Below, one piece after another: positions 52,147 to 62,004 of a stretch of 64,000 nt of DNA. A program made the position numbers and the translations under genes. Where the stretch lies: positions 17,674,302 to 17,738,301 of the forward strand of contig CM051528.1 in assembly GCA_028017165.1 (NCBI GenBank). Reading direction: 5' to 3'. The notes beneath the pieces were generated by a model. The model searched no databases and had not been told where the DNA came from. It was given only the letters and a program-made list of their open reading frames with translations. The DNA is from Herpetospermum pedunculosum. Lineage: Eukaryota > Streptophyta > Magnoliopsida > Cucurbitales > Cucurbitaceae. Position 1 is the first letter of the stretch. The number at the start of each line of letters is the position of its first letter.

Positions 52147-54230
52147 GGGGTGTTTGGCCCAAGAGTTGGGGGAGTTGGAGTTGTTTAGTCGAGTTTTGAA
52201 GTATGTGTGTTTGGGGCATGAAGTTGTTTAGTCGGTAGTTCTGAAGTTTGTGGTGTGTTTGGGGCAGAGAATTGTTGAACCTAGAGTTCTGAAGTCTGAG
52301 TTTATTTTAGTTGTTTTCTTCTGCACAATTTTTTTCTACAAACTTTCAAAATTTTCTTATGATGAACTTCTTCAAATTCCAATGAATTCTAAAAATGAAA
52401 TATTTTATTTTTTATTTTATCTATCCTTGACAAATTTCTTTGGAGACAACGAAAATAATTTTGAGCACAATATTTCACATTATTTTTTCACATTGATTAA
52501 AAAAATAATTTATCTGCCTTCACCATCTTAAACTTGTTATTCCATCGGAATCCACTCCACCCGGAAATCAGCATCTCAACAATGATGGTTTATTTTAGCT
52601 ATTTTTTTGTACAATTTTTTTCTATAATTGTCCATATTTTTATTGTTAAAGACTTCTTTCAATAAATTTTAAGAATGCGTTTTTTGTTTTTTATTTTATG
52701 TATCCTTCACAATTTTTTTTTAAGATAACAAAAATAATTTTGACCACAATACTTCACATTCTTTTTTCAATATCAGTCACATTAATTATTCATTTTATTT
52801 GGATAGTTTTGAAATAAAAGAAAGTCGTACAATAGTGTGTTAAATATTACATGTGAATTTGAAAGATTTTAATCCATTAATTTAAACGGTCCAAATAGGT
52901 AAGAATACTACATTTTGAATTTGGTTTAAGTACCAATTTTGATTGAACAAACTAATTTATATTTAAAATAAAAAAATATAGGTTGAATTGCATTTTTAGT
53001 CATTTTACACATTTCCTTTAAATTACATTTTTTTTAAATAATAAAAATATTATGGGAGGAGAGAGAAGAAGGGAGAGAAATGTGCTGCCTCGAAAAATGA
53101 GACAGACTTTAATAGTTATTACTAGGGGTGAAAACGGGTCGGGTCGGGTCGGTTTTTGTGAAAAACCGAACCAAACTGACACTATTCGATTTTAGACCCG
53201 ACCCGACTCGACAAATTCCGGGTCGGGTCGGGTCGGTCAACAGTTTTTTTTTAAAGCAAAAAAAAAAAATTGTTCTGCTTCCTCAATCGCTTAACAAAAA
53301 AAATCCCAAAATACATAAATTAAAAATCTCAAACCCTTCCTTGCGATTCTTGCACAAAAAAAAAAAAAAACATATCCCTCCATTAAAATAAAATTCTGTG
53401 CTCAAACCCCAAATAAAATAAAAACTCTATCAAATCCCTCTCATAGATTCAAACACAAACAGTTAATAAAAAAAGATCTGAAATCCCTTTTCGATCTTGG
53501 CTCAAATACCAAATAAAAAAATCTCAAATTCTCTTTTCACTAGATTATTGGGATTTTTAAGCATTTTTATTAACACAAAAATGAATCCAAATGAGAAGAA
53601 GCAAGAAAATCAAGAAGAAATACAAATCAGAACTCAAATAAGAAGAAGCACAAAACATCAAGAAAAATCACATAAAAAGAAGAAAACATTTTTTTTTTTG
53701 AAACCCATCTCAAACGATGAACGGACGTTTTTTTTTTTTTGTTGAAACCCATCTCAGGCGAAGAACTATTGGCGCGATGTTGAGGTGGTGCCGGAAGAGG
53801 GGCGGCGGCGAAGGTGAACGAAAAAAAAATGAGAGAAGAAGGGAGGGACGAGAGCGGCGGCAAAGGTGAACGAAAAAAATGAGAGAGGAAGGGAAGGGTT
53901 TGAGAGATCTTCGGGAGTGTGAGGGGCGCAAAGAGTTTAGGAGAGAGAAGGGGCTGACACGCTGATTTGTATTAATCAAAACCGAACCGAAATTTATCGG
54001 TTCGGGTCGGGTCAGGTCAGTTTTTATATGACTTTAAATTTTCGGGTCGGGTTTGGGCCGGTTCAGGTCGGTTGATCGGGTCAGTCCGGTTTATTACACC
54101 CCTAGTAATTACTGTAGAAGTCTGGAGAGTTGATATTTTTTATCTGAGTTCAACAAGTCTGTGGGTCAAACGGGAAATTAACTTCTCATCCCAACTACTT
54201 GTCAAACAACTTCTTGGGCCAAACACACTC
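52147..54230. mobile_element. PIF/Harbinger-like non-autonomous element with a nested hAT
   Basis: The ends are inverted copies: GGGGTGTTTGGCCCAAGAG at 52147 and CTTCTTGGGCCAAACACACTC ending at 54230, flanked by TAT on both sides (3-bp duplication). No transposase frame. Without the nested hAT element (53123-54104) it is about 1.1 kb. An internal near-duplicate lies at 52310-52520 and 52590-52780 (TTTTCTACAAACTTTC-type words). Confidence 0.65.
53123..54104. mobile_element. Non-autonomous hAT element (982 bp)
   Basis: Termini TAGGGGTGAAAACGGG and ATTACACCCCTA, with 8-bp flanks GTTATTAC (53115-53122) and GTAATTAC (54105-54112), one mismatch. Subterminal CGGGTCGGGTCGG repeats are typical of hAT elements. 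The interior holds a degenerate A-rich region and a duplicated block of about 60 bp (ATGAGAGAAGAAGGGA). Frames here are chance. Confidence 0.88.
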
Positions 54231-54858
54231 TATGTTTTTTTTCTTTCCCAATCTACATGAAACTTTTGCTTATGCAGCTACAGTCTTGTTCCAAAAAAAA
54301 ATTCTTCCATATGTTGCATACAACCGTCATTTTTTTATGGACGGAGTAATTATGGTATTTCAAGCTTACCTTTCAAAAAAATATCTTCGGATCCAATTGT
54401 GAGTTATGTGATGCTATAAAAATGGTAAAAATATTTTAGTGTTCTATTTTTAAAAAATTAAAAAAATAACTTGTTTAAGTAAACAGTTTCCTTAAAATTT
54501 TGTTTTTTCAACGGTATTTTAATAAATGCGAGGATTGAACTCATGACCTCTTAGTCATGGCACAACCTTAAGTCAATTGAGCTATGTTCGGTTTGACAAT
54601 GGTAAAAATATTTGAGCGTTCTAATTAAAAAAAAAAAAAAATACATACAAAATAACTTGTTTAGCTTCAAATAGTCTCCTTCCGAAAAAGATTTTTTTTT
54701 GCATATGTTGCATACAATCATTTTTGTATGGTCAGAGTAATTATAGTATTTCAAGCCCACCTTTCAAAAATATCTTTCATCTTGATGCTACAAAAAAATT
54801 AATGGTAAAAATAGTTGAGTGTTTTGTTTCATAAATAAAAAAATCAGCAATCTTCAAA
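54231..54858. repeat. Diverged duplication and a tRNA-like fragment
   Basis: A block of about 150 bp with GCATATGTTGCATACAA and GAGTAATTATAGTATTTCAAG occurs at about 54310-54470 and again at 54700-54840, and part of it (CATGAAACTTTTGCTTAT) recurs at 55410. Between the copies, 54529-54595 looks like a tRNA-derived SINE head on the minus strand. No gene. Confidence 0.5.
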
Positions 54859-55209
54859 GGGCTGGTTGCACAAACAACGGCCCAAGATAATTGCAAATTT
54901 AGCAAAATTTAAAACATTTTACAAATATGGCAAAAAATCAGTGAAAACCACTGATAGAAGCTATCGTTGATATATGACTATCATTGATAGACTATTATCA
55001 GTGATAGACTATTATCAGTGATAGACTAGTATCACTTATAGACTAAAATTCTATAAAAAAACTGAGGTGATAGACTACTATCAGCGATAAACTTCTATCG
55101 GCGATAGACCATACTATCAGTGATAGAAATTGCCATATCTGAAGAAAAAAAATTAAAAAGTGCTATATTTTTAATTATTTTACTTTAAATTGACATGTTA
55201 CAATTTCTC
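54859..55209 (+). mobile_element. MULE-like MITE, second copy (351 bp)
   Basis: Starts GGGCTGGTTGCACAAA and ends TTACAATTTCTC, with flanks ATCTTCAAA and ATTTGCAAA (7 of 9 identical). The centre has many ATCAGTGATAGACTAT units forming nested hairpins. Confidence 0.75.
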
Positions 55210-55471
55210 ATTTGCAAATGCAGTGGATTGTCGAAGCATATTAAAGATTGTAAATTGTTTATATTATTGTGAATTTTCACTCTTTAATCATAAACTCAAA
55301 CAAAAACAAACTAATATTAAAAGAAAAAAAAAAGGAAAAATGAAATGGAAGAAATATTATTCTTATTGCATTTATTATAATTATAATTATGTTATTTTCC
55401 CCAATTTACATGAAACTTTTGCTTATCCAACTATAGTCAATAGTCTTTTTCCGAAAAAAAAGTTATTCTTC

Positions 55472-55829
55472 GTGCAACGGGTGAGTGAGCGCATCGCCTA
55501 GATAGTCCGGAGTGGGATTGATCCTGCACCTGTGCAAAAATTAATGCATTATTACTGTCCAAATTGTCAAACTGAATATATAACTCAATTGACATAAAGT
55601 TAAAATCAAACAACCACTTAGTGCAGTGGGTGAGGGCTCCGCCTAATATAACCTAGAGTGAGGGTTTGTCCCACGTTAGTGCATAAATTTTCTAAATTAT
55701 CAAACAACCACTTGGTGCAACGGGTGAGTGAGCACCTAGATAGTCCAAAGTGGGGGTTCGATCTTGCAAGTTCAATCTTGTATTTGTGTAGAGTTAACCA
55801 CTTGGTGCAACGTGTGAGTAAGCACATTC
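55472..55829 (+). repeat. Four tandem copies of a tRNA-like unit
   Basis: Units near 55475, 55615, 55708 and 55798 begin ACCACTTGGTGCAACGGGTG or a variant and carry GATAGTCC-AGTGGGGGTTCGATC, resembling the A and B boxes of a tRNA-derived SINE. Unit length is about 90-140 bp. Confidence 0.55.
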
Positions 55830-55837
55830 CCTAGAAT

Positions 55838-56544
55838 TCAGCCTCATCATCGGGCTTGAAGCCCAAAGGCTGGCCCAAACTCGATCCAAGCCCGGCCCAT
55901 GGTCAACAGTTGACTGGCCCGGCCCAACCCAACCCTTTCATGCATTGGATTGGATATGATTCTGCTTTTTTTTAATTGGATTGGCCCATGGGCCAGCCCG
56001 TTCGAGCCGTATTTGGATCGGCTCGTTGGGCCGACCCAAAGGCCCGATCCAATATAATAATATTATATATATAGTTTATGATAGAGAAAAATTAGAAGAG
56101 AATTGTAGTAGAAAAGTTTCATTCTTTTATTTTATTGTGTCCCACATACGAAGTTTGGAGGATGGGGAAAGGTTCATCCTCTATAAATAGAGTGTTAATC
56201 TCATTTTATTATCCCACATTGTAAGTTTTGAGGATGAGAAAAATTTCTCCTCTATAAATAAAGTTTTAATTCAATTTTAACTTTATATTTAAAAATAATT
56301 TTTATTGGGTCAATCCAATCCGAAGGGCCAATTTAAGCTCGATCCAATTTTGGCTCATTGAGTTAGGCCCATGGATTGGACTATGGATCTATGTTTTAGA
56401 GGTTGGGTCGACCTAAGATTGGACTATGGACCTATGTTTTAGAGGTTGGGTCGACCTAAGTCTGACTCAAACAGTGGTGGGGCCCGTAAAGGTTGGACTT
56501 GGACTAAGCCGTAAAGGTTGGACTTGGACCAAGCTTGGGCCTGA
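55838..56544. mobile_element. Non-autonomous hAT element (707 bp)
   Basis: Flanked by the perfect 8-bp duplication CCTAGAAT (55830-55837 and 56545-56552). The tips TCAGCCTCA and TTGGGCCTGA are short imperfect inverted repeats, and GGCCC-rich subterminal words dominate both sides. Two internal duplications are visible (TATAAATAGAGTGTTAATC-type near 56180/56250, and GTTTTAGAGGTTGGGTCGAC twice near 56393 and 56433). No coding capacity. Confidence 0.82.
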
Positions 56545-56552
56545 CCTAGAAT

Positions 56553-56854
56553 CTTACGTTTGTGTAGAGTTAACAAATTATCAAACAATCACTTGATACC
56601 ACTTGGTGCTGCGCATTATTACCGCTCAAATTTATCCCACATTAATTAAATACCTTTAAAACAACCTTAACAATCTAAACACCACACTCAAACAATCTAA
56701 ACACCACACTCAAACAAATAGTAGTAAAGTAGTGTCAACTAAAAAACAAATTGCAAAGGAAAATACCTTGTATTTACTACCCATTGAATAAATCTCATGC
56801 TAATTCACCTAAAACTTGCAATTCAATTAATTCAAATAACTTGTATTTAACTTA
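56553..56854. other. AT-rich spacer
   Basis: Contains only a small direct repeat (AACAATCTAAACACCACACT twice near 56670-56710). No gene. Confidence 0.45.
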
Positions 56855-58352
56855 GGGTATGTTTGGTTTAGCTTCGTAAGTGTTTAATTTTTGCAAAAAG
56901 TCATTTTGGAATAAATTGAAGTGTTTGGCAACCATCCAAAATGAATTTTTGGAGAATGAGTTTTTGAAATAATGGATTTCAGATGAAACACTTGATATTA
57001 ACTTTTGAAAAAATGTTTTTGACTGTTTATTTGAAAAACCTACATAATTCTCATATTGTATTCAAATTACCAAAATACCCTTACACTCTTCTTTTAAATT
57101 TTCTCCACCAACCAACCTCCTTCGACCACCGCCACCCCTCACCGACCATCTCCGATCGCCGCCGACCACCGCCTCCAAACTCCGACCACCACCGTCCAAC
57201 TCCGGCCACCCGTCGCAGGCCACCGCCTCCCACTCTGGCCATCCGTCGCCCCGCTCAAACCGCCCGACCCCGGCCACCGCCGCCGCCACCCGACCCCAGG
57301 CAACCGTCGCCGCCACCCGACCCCAGGCAACCGTCGCCGCCACCCGACCCCAGGCAACCGCCGCCGCCACCCGAACCCCGGCCACCGCCGCCACCCGAAC
57401 CCCGGCCACCGCCGCCGCCACCCAACCCCGACCCCCGCCGCCCTAGGCACCCGACCCCGACCACCCGACCCTGATCCCGACCACCGCCGACCCGACCACC
57501 CGACCCTGACCCCGACCACCGCCGACCCGACCACCCGACCCCGACCCTGACCCCGACCCCGACCCTGACCCCAACCCCGACCCTAACACCGACCCCGGCC
57601 ACCCGACCCCGACCCCCGCCGCCCCAGCCACCGCCGACCCGACCTGGACCCCGACCGCCCGACCCCGACACCGACCCCGACCACAATTGTCCCCCGACCC
57701 GGCCACCCGGCCCTGACCACCCGACCCCGACCTCGACCCCTACCTCAGCCCCGACCCCGACCCCGTCTGCCCGACCGCGACCCTGACCCTGACCCCGATC
57801 CCGATCCCGATCCCGACCCCGAGCCCAGCCTCGGCCCCGACCCCGACCACCGCCGGCCACCCGACCTCGACCCCGACCCCAGCCGCCCGACCGTGACCCC
57901 AACCCCGACCCTAACCCTGGCTGCCCAACCCCGTCCCTGACTCCGGCTGTCTGAACTCGACCCCAGCCCCGACCCTGACCCCAACTGCCCGACCCTGACC
58001 CCAACTGCCCGACCCTGACCCCGACCCCGACTCCGACCCTAATCGCCAGACCCCGACCCCGACCGCCAAACCCCGACCATCAACAATAGTAAACCCTAAA
58101 CTCTAAACGGCAAATATAAATTTAAACTTATTAATTCATATTGTTTATTAATAATCGTCCTTATAGTAATTTGACATTAAGAGAAACACTTTTAGTGTAG
58201 AACAAACCAAACACACTTGTAGATAAAAACACTTTTGAGAAAATGTAACCAAACACATGAGTGTTTTAATTATAAACATTTCTAGAAAAAATGTTTTTAA
58301 AAAAATGCATTCCTTGAAAAACATTTTTTTAGTAGTCAATCCAAACACACCC
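56855..58352. mobile_element. PIF/Harbinger-like element (1498 bp) filled with GC-rich repeats
   Basis: The ends are inverted repeats, GGGTATGTTTGGTTTAG at 56855 and ATCCAAACACACCC ending at 58352, flanked by TTA on both sides (56852-56854 and 58353-58355). These are the length and sequence expected for PIF/Harbinger elements. About 250 bp at each end are ordinary AT-rich element sequence; between them lies the GC-rich tract 57115-58080. No transposase. Confidence 0.75.
57115..58080 (+). repeat. GC-rich CCCGACCCCGACC / CCGCCGCCACC repeat tract
   Basis: Nearly 1 kb of C-rich, G-poor repeats on the plus strand. It begins as CCACCGCCG words and a 30-bp CACCCGACCCCAGGCAACCG repeat (three copies near 57290-57360), then becomes GACCCCGACCCTGACCCC hexamers. 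Open frames on both strands (Pro-rich, Gly/Arg-rich up to 249 codons) come from the absence of stops in this composition and I do not count them as genes. Confidence 0.9.
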
Positions 58353-59534
58353 TTAAACTCAAATGATTCCTCGTTCATAATCATCCCACCCCTAAAAATG
58401 ATTCTCTTCCTTACCTTACACAAATTCATATCCAAATTTCCATGAAATCACACACTCTCCTTTCTGTTCCTAAGTTTTTTCACTTCGAAATTGTGGGATG
58501 CCCATTAAAGAAAAAGATCGCAAAACCAACATGTCTAAGAAGATTTGAAGAAAAGGGCAACATGGAGCGACAAATGACGAGGTCGGATGTGAAATTTGCT
58601 CCCAACATTCAAATTTGAGACTTCATATCTTCAAAGAAGGCAAGAGTCTTTCTTCTTCTTCCCACACACAAACTGAAACCCATCATTCGGGTCCGCCATC
58701 AAAGCCACTGCACTCTCTACGTCAAATCTACGACGCTTTTCATTCGTTGCCTAACGCTTGATTTTTTCTTCATTTTTTAATCACCCCAATTATGGATCAG
58801 CAAAAGCTGGTACGTCATATATATATATATATATACGTCTAAGTTAAGATAAGATTTGGGTGTTATGACGAACAAATGGTTTTATCTTTTATTTTTTAAC
58901 GACGATTCAAACCTCTGACCTATTGGTCAATGACACATGTTGTATGCCAGTTGAACTTTGTTCATGTTGTCAAGAAACTAGAAGCTTACATGTCATGGAT
59001 GAAAAGAGAAAATTTATAGGAATGACTTAGTATTCGCCCATTTGTCAAAATAACTTGAATTTAAAAAACAAAACAAATTGACCTTCCGCCCACTTATTTT
59101 TTTTTAATATTATTTTTGCTCGCTTTAACTCTAGCTCCATTTTAGATCTGAAATTTTTAGATTTTGTAGATCGGTAAAATTTTCCAAATCCGGAAAAAAA
59201 AACGGTCTTTGAATCTTCACGAAAGAGTTGTCACCGGAGAATCGTCGACGATGAGTGGGTCAGAGAAGAAAAAACTTGATGGAAGAAAGATAAATGAAAT
59301 GTAGGAAGAAGAAAATAAATTCAAAGGAGATAGAAGAAAACCAAGAGAGCTAGAAACAAAACAAGCCAGAAAAAATATAATTTGGAAAAACAGGTGAAAG
59401 TACCGGGTTACTCTACAAAAATTTCGATAAAAATCATGCATGTATACTTGTAGAATATTGTTAGAAATAATATATATAATATTACGAGAAAAGAAAAAAA
59501 AAGGGGGGCAAAAAATGAAGGCTCCCGCCCTTAA
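58353..59534. other. Intergenic region, possible orphan 5' exon
   Basis: A stretch at 58640-58815 looks like a plant 5' leader, ending ATGGATCAGCAAAAGCTG|GTACGT at 58793-58816, but no matching second exon follows. A tRNA-like SINE fragment lies at about 58895-58965 on the minus strand. The rest is unassigned. Confidence 0.35.
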
Positions 59535-59597
59535 ATGATTGACGGGCTAACTATGGAGTCCCATATATCTGGGCAAGACTACTGAAACGACGTCAAA

Positions 59598-59670
59598 TGC
59601 GGTGAGTGTGGATCGAACACGCGACCTTCAGATCTTTAGTTTGACGCTCTCCCAACTGAGCTATCCCCGC
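59598..59670 (-). tRNA. tRNA-Phe-like gene with altered anticodon (AAA), probably a pseudogene
   Basis: 73 bp that read on the minus strand as a near-complete plant tRNA-Phe: GCGGGGATAGCTCAGTTGGG (acceptor, D arm with A box) and GTGTTCGATCC (T loop, B box). Compared with the standard plant sequence I recall, there are three G-to-A changes: one in the anticodon stem, one making the anticodon AAA in place of GAA, and one in the T stem. The internal promoter boxes look intact, so it may still be transcribed, but correct charging and decoding are doubtful. It lies 290 bp upstream of gene C on the opposite strand. Confidence 0.8.
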
Positions 59671-59863
59671 ATTGTTGTTAATATTAGAACTAAATAGTAT
59701 ATAATACTTAAACACATTAAATCAAGAACAAATCTGAAATTAAAATCTGTTTTAGCAGTTAGCTCAAAATCTTAACTCAAAATTCCAGCCTCAATTTGTT
59801 TCTGTAAATGGACCACCGGGGGAGCCACTGGATAACAAGGCAGCCGTATACGGAAGAACATCA

Positions 59864-60034
59864 ATGAAATACACTCATCTCACTCTCACTCTCACACCAG
59901 ATAATCCATCATCACGAAAGCGATTACAAAAACCGCTTCCTGATATTCCCTTTTTCCCAAATGACAAGTTTCATCAGATTCTCTACCTTGAACACACTTC
60001 ACGATCCTTTCTGCAAGAAACCCACCAGATTTAA
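59864..60034 (+). CDS. Upstream ORF overlapping the start of gene C
   Basis: An ATG at 59864 opens a 56-codon frame that ends at TAA 60032-60034, 74 bp past gene C's ATG and in a different frame. If the leader includes it, ribosomes would have to leak past or reinitiate, which could lower gene C translation. The ATG and stop are also present in the duplicated leader near 49150-49322. There is no protein evidence. Confidence 0.4.
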   Translation: MKYTHLTLTLTPDNPSSRKRLQKPLPDIPFFPNDKFHQILYLEHTSRSFLQETHQI

Positions 60035-61533
60035 TCCTCTTCCGCCTCGGAAGGTCGCCTCCTGCAATCGGAATGGGTTCCGTTTGAGGATTTATGGAGG
60101 GAGATTGTCATTTTTGGGGAAAGATGGAGGGTTTAAGGGAATGAGAGGGTTAATTGTAGCAAGGTTTAATCAGGGTTTTGGGTTTAATGGCGGTGGCGGC
60201 GGTGGCGGCGACGGCGGAGACGATGGGGCAACCGCGAGGGTTCTGGGTAATATTGCTTTGGCTGTTGGGTTAACTTACCTTTCGGTAACAGGGCAACTTG
60301 GCTGGGTTTTGGATGCCATTGTTTCCATTTGGGTCTGTATTCTTCTTCTTCCCTCTCTCGTTTTTTCTATTTGGAATATGCTTCATTTGCTGCTCCTTGC
60401 TTGAATTATGCACTTTTCAATTACCTTCTAGAGCCACCTTATGAACTGTGCCACTATACTCTTACTTCCAATGAGCTTTGGTTTGATACCTTTTTGAGAT
60501 TTGGTTTAACATGTATGCCTGTTCAGCTTGTTGCAGTTCTTGTACCAATTGTCGGAGTGGCCGCTTTTATCTGGTGGGCAGGACGAGATATCGTCCAAAG
60601 CACTGTAAAGCTTTATATCTTTTTCCCTTTCAATCTAAATCTTGAGCTCATGTAACTTCTGACCTGATTGGAATGACTAGGTTATTAAAAACACTTTTTT
60701 CTTTTCTTTCTTAAAGCACTTTTTTAAGCACTTACAAATTCATTCCAAATACCAACTTTTGCTGGATCAGTTTTCCATGTTTAACTAACATACTGTCACT
60801 TCATGTTTTGCATTTGCAGTGCCCCAACTGTGGAAATGAATTTCAAATATTCAAGTAACTGCTCGAGGAACTGAACTATAATTTGGCCTTGTTCTTCCGT
60901 ACAATTTTCTGTTGGATTGGTTTCTAATTCCTAACTGATTAACACACTTCAATTATTTCCATATTGCAGATCAACTCTGAATGAAGAGCTGCAACTATGC
61001 CCTTTCTGTAGCCAACCTTTCTCTGGTAAACCCCAAGTTCTTATATATCCTTAAACCTAAAGTTCCTCCTGAGTTCTTATCATAAGCAATTTCTGCAGAC
61101 CGTCTACTTCTTTTGAGAACCCCATTGTTGTTTTTGGGTCATAAACAATTTTAGCACTTCCCAATCTGTTTATCATTGTTCAGTTTGCTTCTTTTTTCTT
61201 TAACTTCTACGTAGCACCAAGAACATCGAATACTTGCTTAGAGTAAACTTCTTGTTCATTTATGTGTATTGATTCTTATTTTTCAAATTCAGTGGTGGGT
61301 GACAAGTTTGTGAGGGATTCTGTGAAGTCCTCCAACAAAACTTCTTCCACCTTTGGACAGGCTTTCAGTAACTTTACTTCTCCAATCAAAGGTAATTCTT
61401 GCTGGAATATATCCCGCTGGACATGAAATATTCAATGTTCTTGAAACCGAACCACTTCTTGTGATTGATTGTAGGGAAGGAAACCTCCGGTGCAGTGGTT
61501 GATATAGAAGCAGAAGTAAAAGATGTGGACTGA
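59961..61533 (+). CDS. Gene C: predicted plastid membrane protein with C-terminal zinc-ribbon-like motif, six exons
   Basis: Exons 59961-60332, 60527-60604, 60820-60854, 60970-61025, 61293-61391 and 61475-61533 join in frame with GT-AG introns to give 232 aa. Residues 1 to about 65 are rich in Ser, Arg and Asn and poor in acidic residues, like a plastid transit peptide. A Gly/Asp linker (77-89) follows. Two hydrophobic segments lie at about 94-124 (VLGNIALAVGLTYLSVTG...) and 125-143 (LVAVLVPIVGVAAFIWWAG). The C-terminal part has CPNCGNEF (151-158) and CPFCSQPF (172-179), a four-Cys zinc-ribbon-like pair, then an acidic tail. I do not know a named function. Topology suggests a thylakoid or envelope anchor with a soluble metal-binding tail. 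The six-exon model is supported by perfect phase agreement at all five junctions. Confidence 0.85.
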
Positions 61534-62004
61534 AGTCGTCTTACTGGCCGACATTTTACCACGATACATTGCTTTCGGGTGGATGTTATTAAACTTAAGA
61601 CTTAGAAGTATGAGTAGAAGCATTTGAATAGCATGTCTTGTCTAAAGCAGTGCTTGTGAACCATAATTACAGTAAAGAAGGCCTTCAAGTTTAGGGAAGA
61701 ATCAATTGGGTGTGCCAGATTGAATCAAGCTTTGACACTGCAAATCTTTGTATATTTGTTGCATCTTTCGTGGCCAGAAATTTCCAATTCTGAAACAACT
61801 GTAAGAATTTGTGAAATGCCTCCACTTTGTATATCTATTTTTTTGACATAAATAAGTCTCATGTACAATCTTTACTCTGTATGTTATCAAGACTCGACCA
61901 GAACATGAAGTCTTAACTCTTTCGCTTCACATATTGGAAAAGGAACGTTTCTGGATTGTTTTATTTTTAGATACTTCCAGGAACGGTCTCGAAAACTCTA
62001 GAGA
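61534..62004. other. Converging 3' flanks of genes C and D
   Basis: The 3' ends of gene C (plus) and gene D (minus) converge within 470 bp. Both untranslated regions should lie here and may overlap. No other feature is supported. Confidence 0.5.

Noticed and set aside
54529..54595. Functional tRNA genes at 9645, 54529 and 58895
   Set aside because: A- and B-box-like words are present, but the acceptor and anticodon stems do not pair; SINE heads are more likely.
57255..58004. Long Gly/Arg- and Pro-rich open frames on both strands
   Set aside because: They arise because the GC-rich repeat contains no stop codons in any frame; there is no start context, domain or non-repeat sequence.
57540..58080. 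Telomere-like or rDNA-like repeat
   Set aside because: ACCCTAA-like words are rare and irregular. The main unit is CCCGAC, not the plant telomere heptamer, and the tract is bounded by transposon termini.
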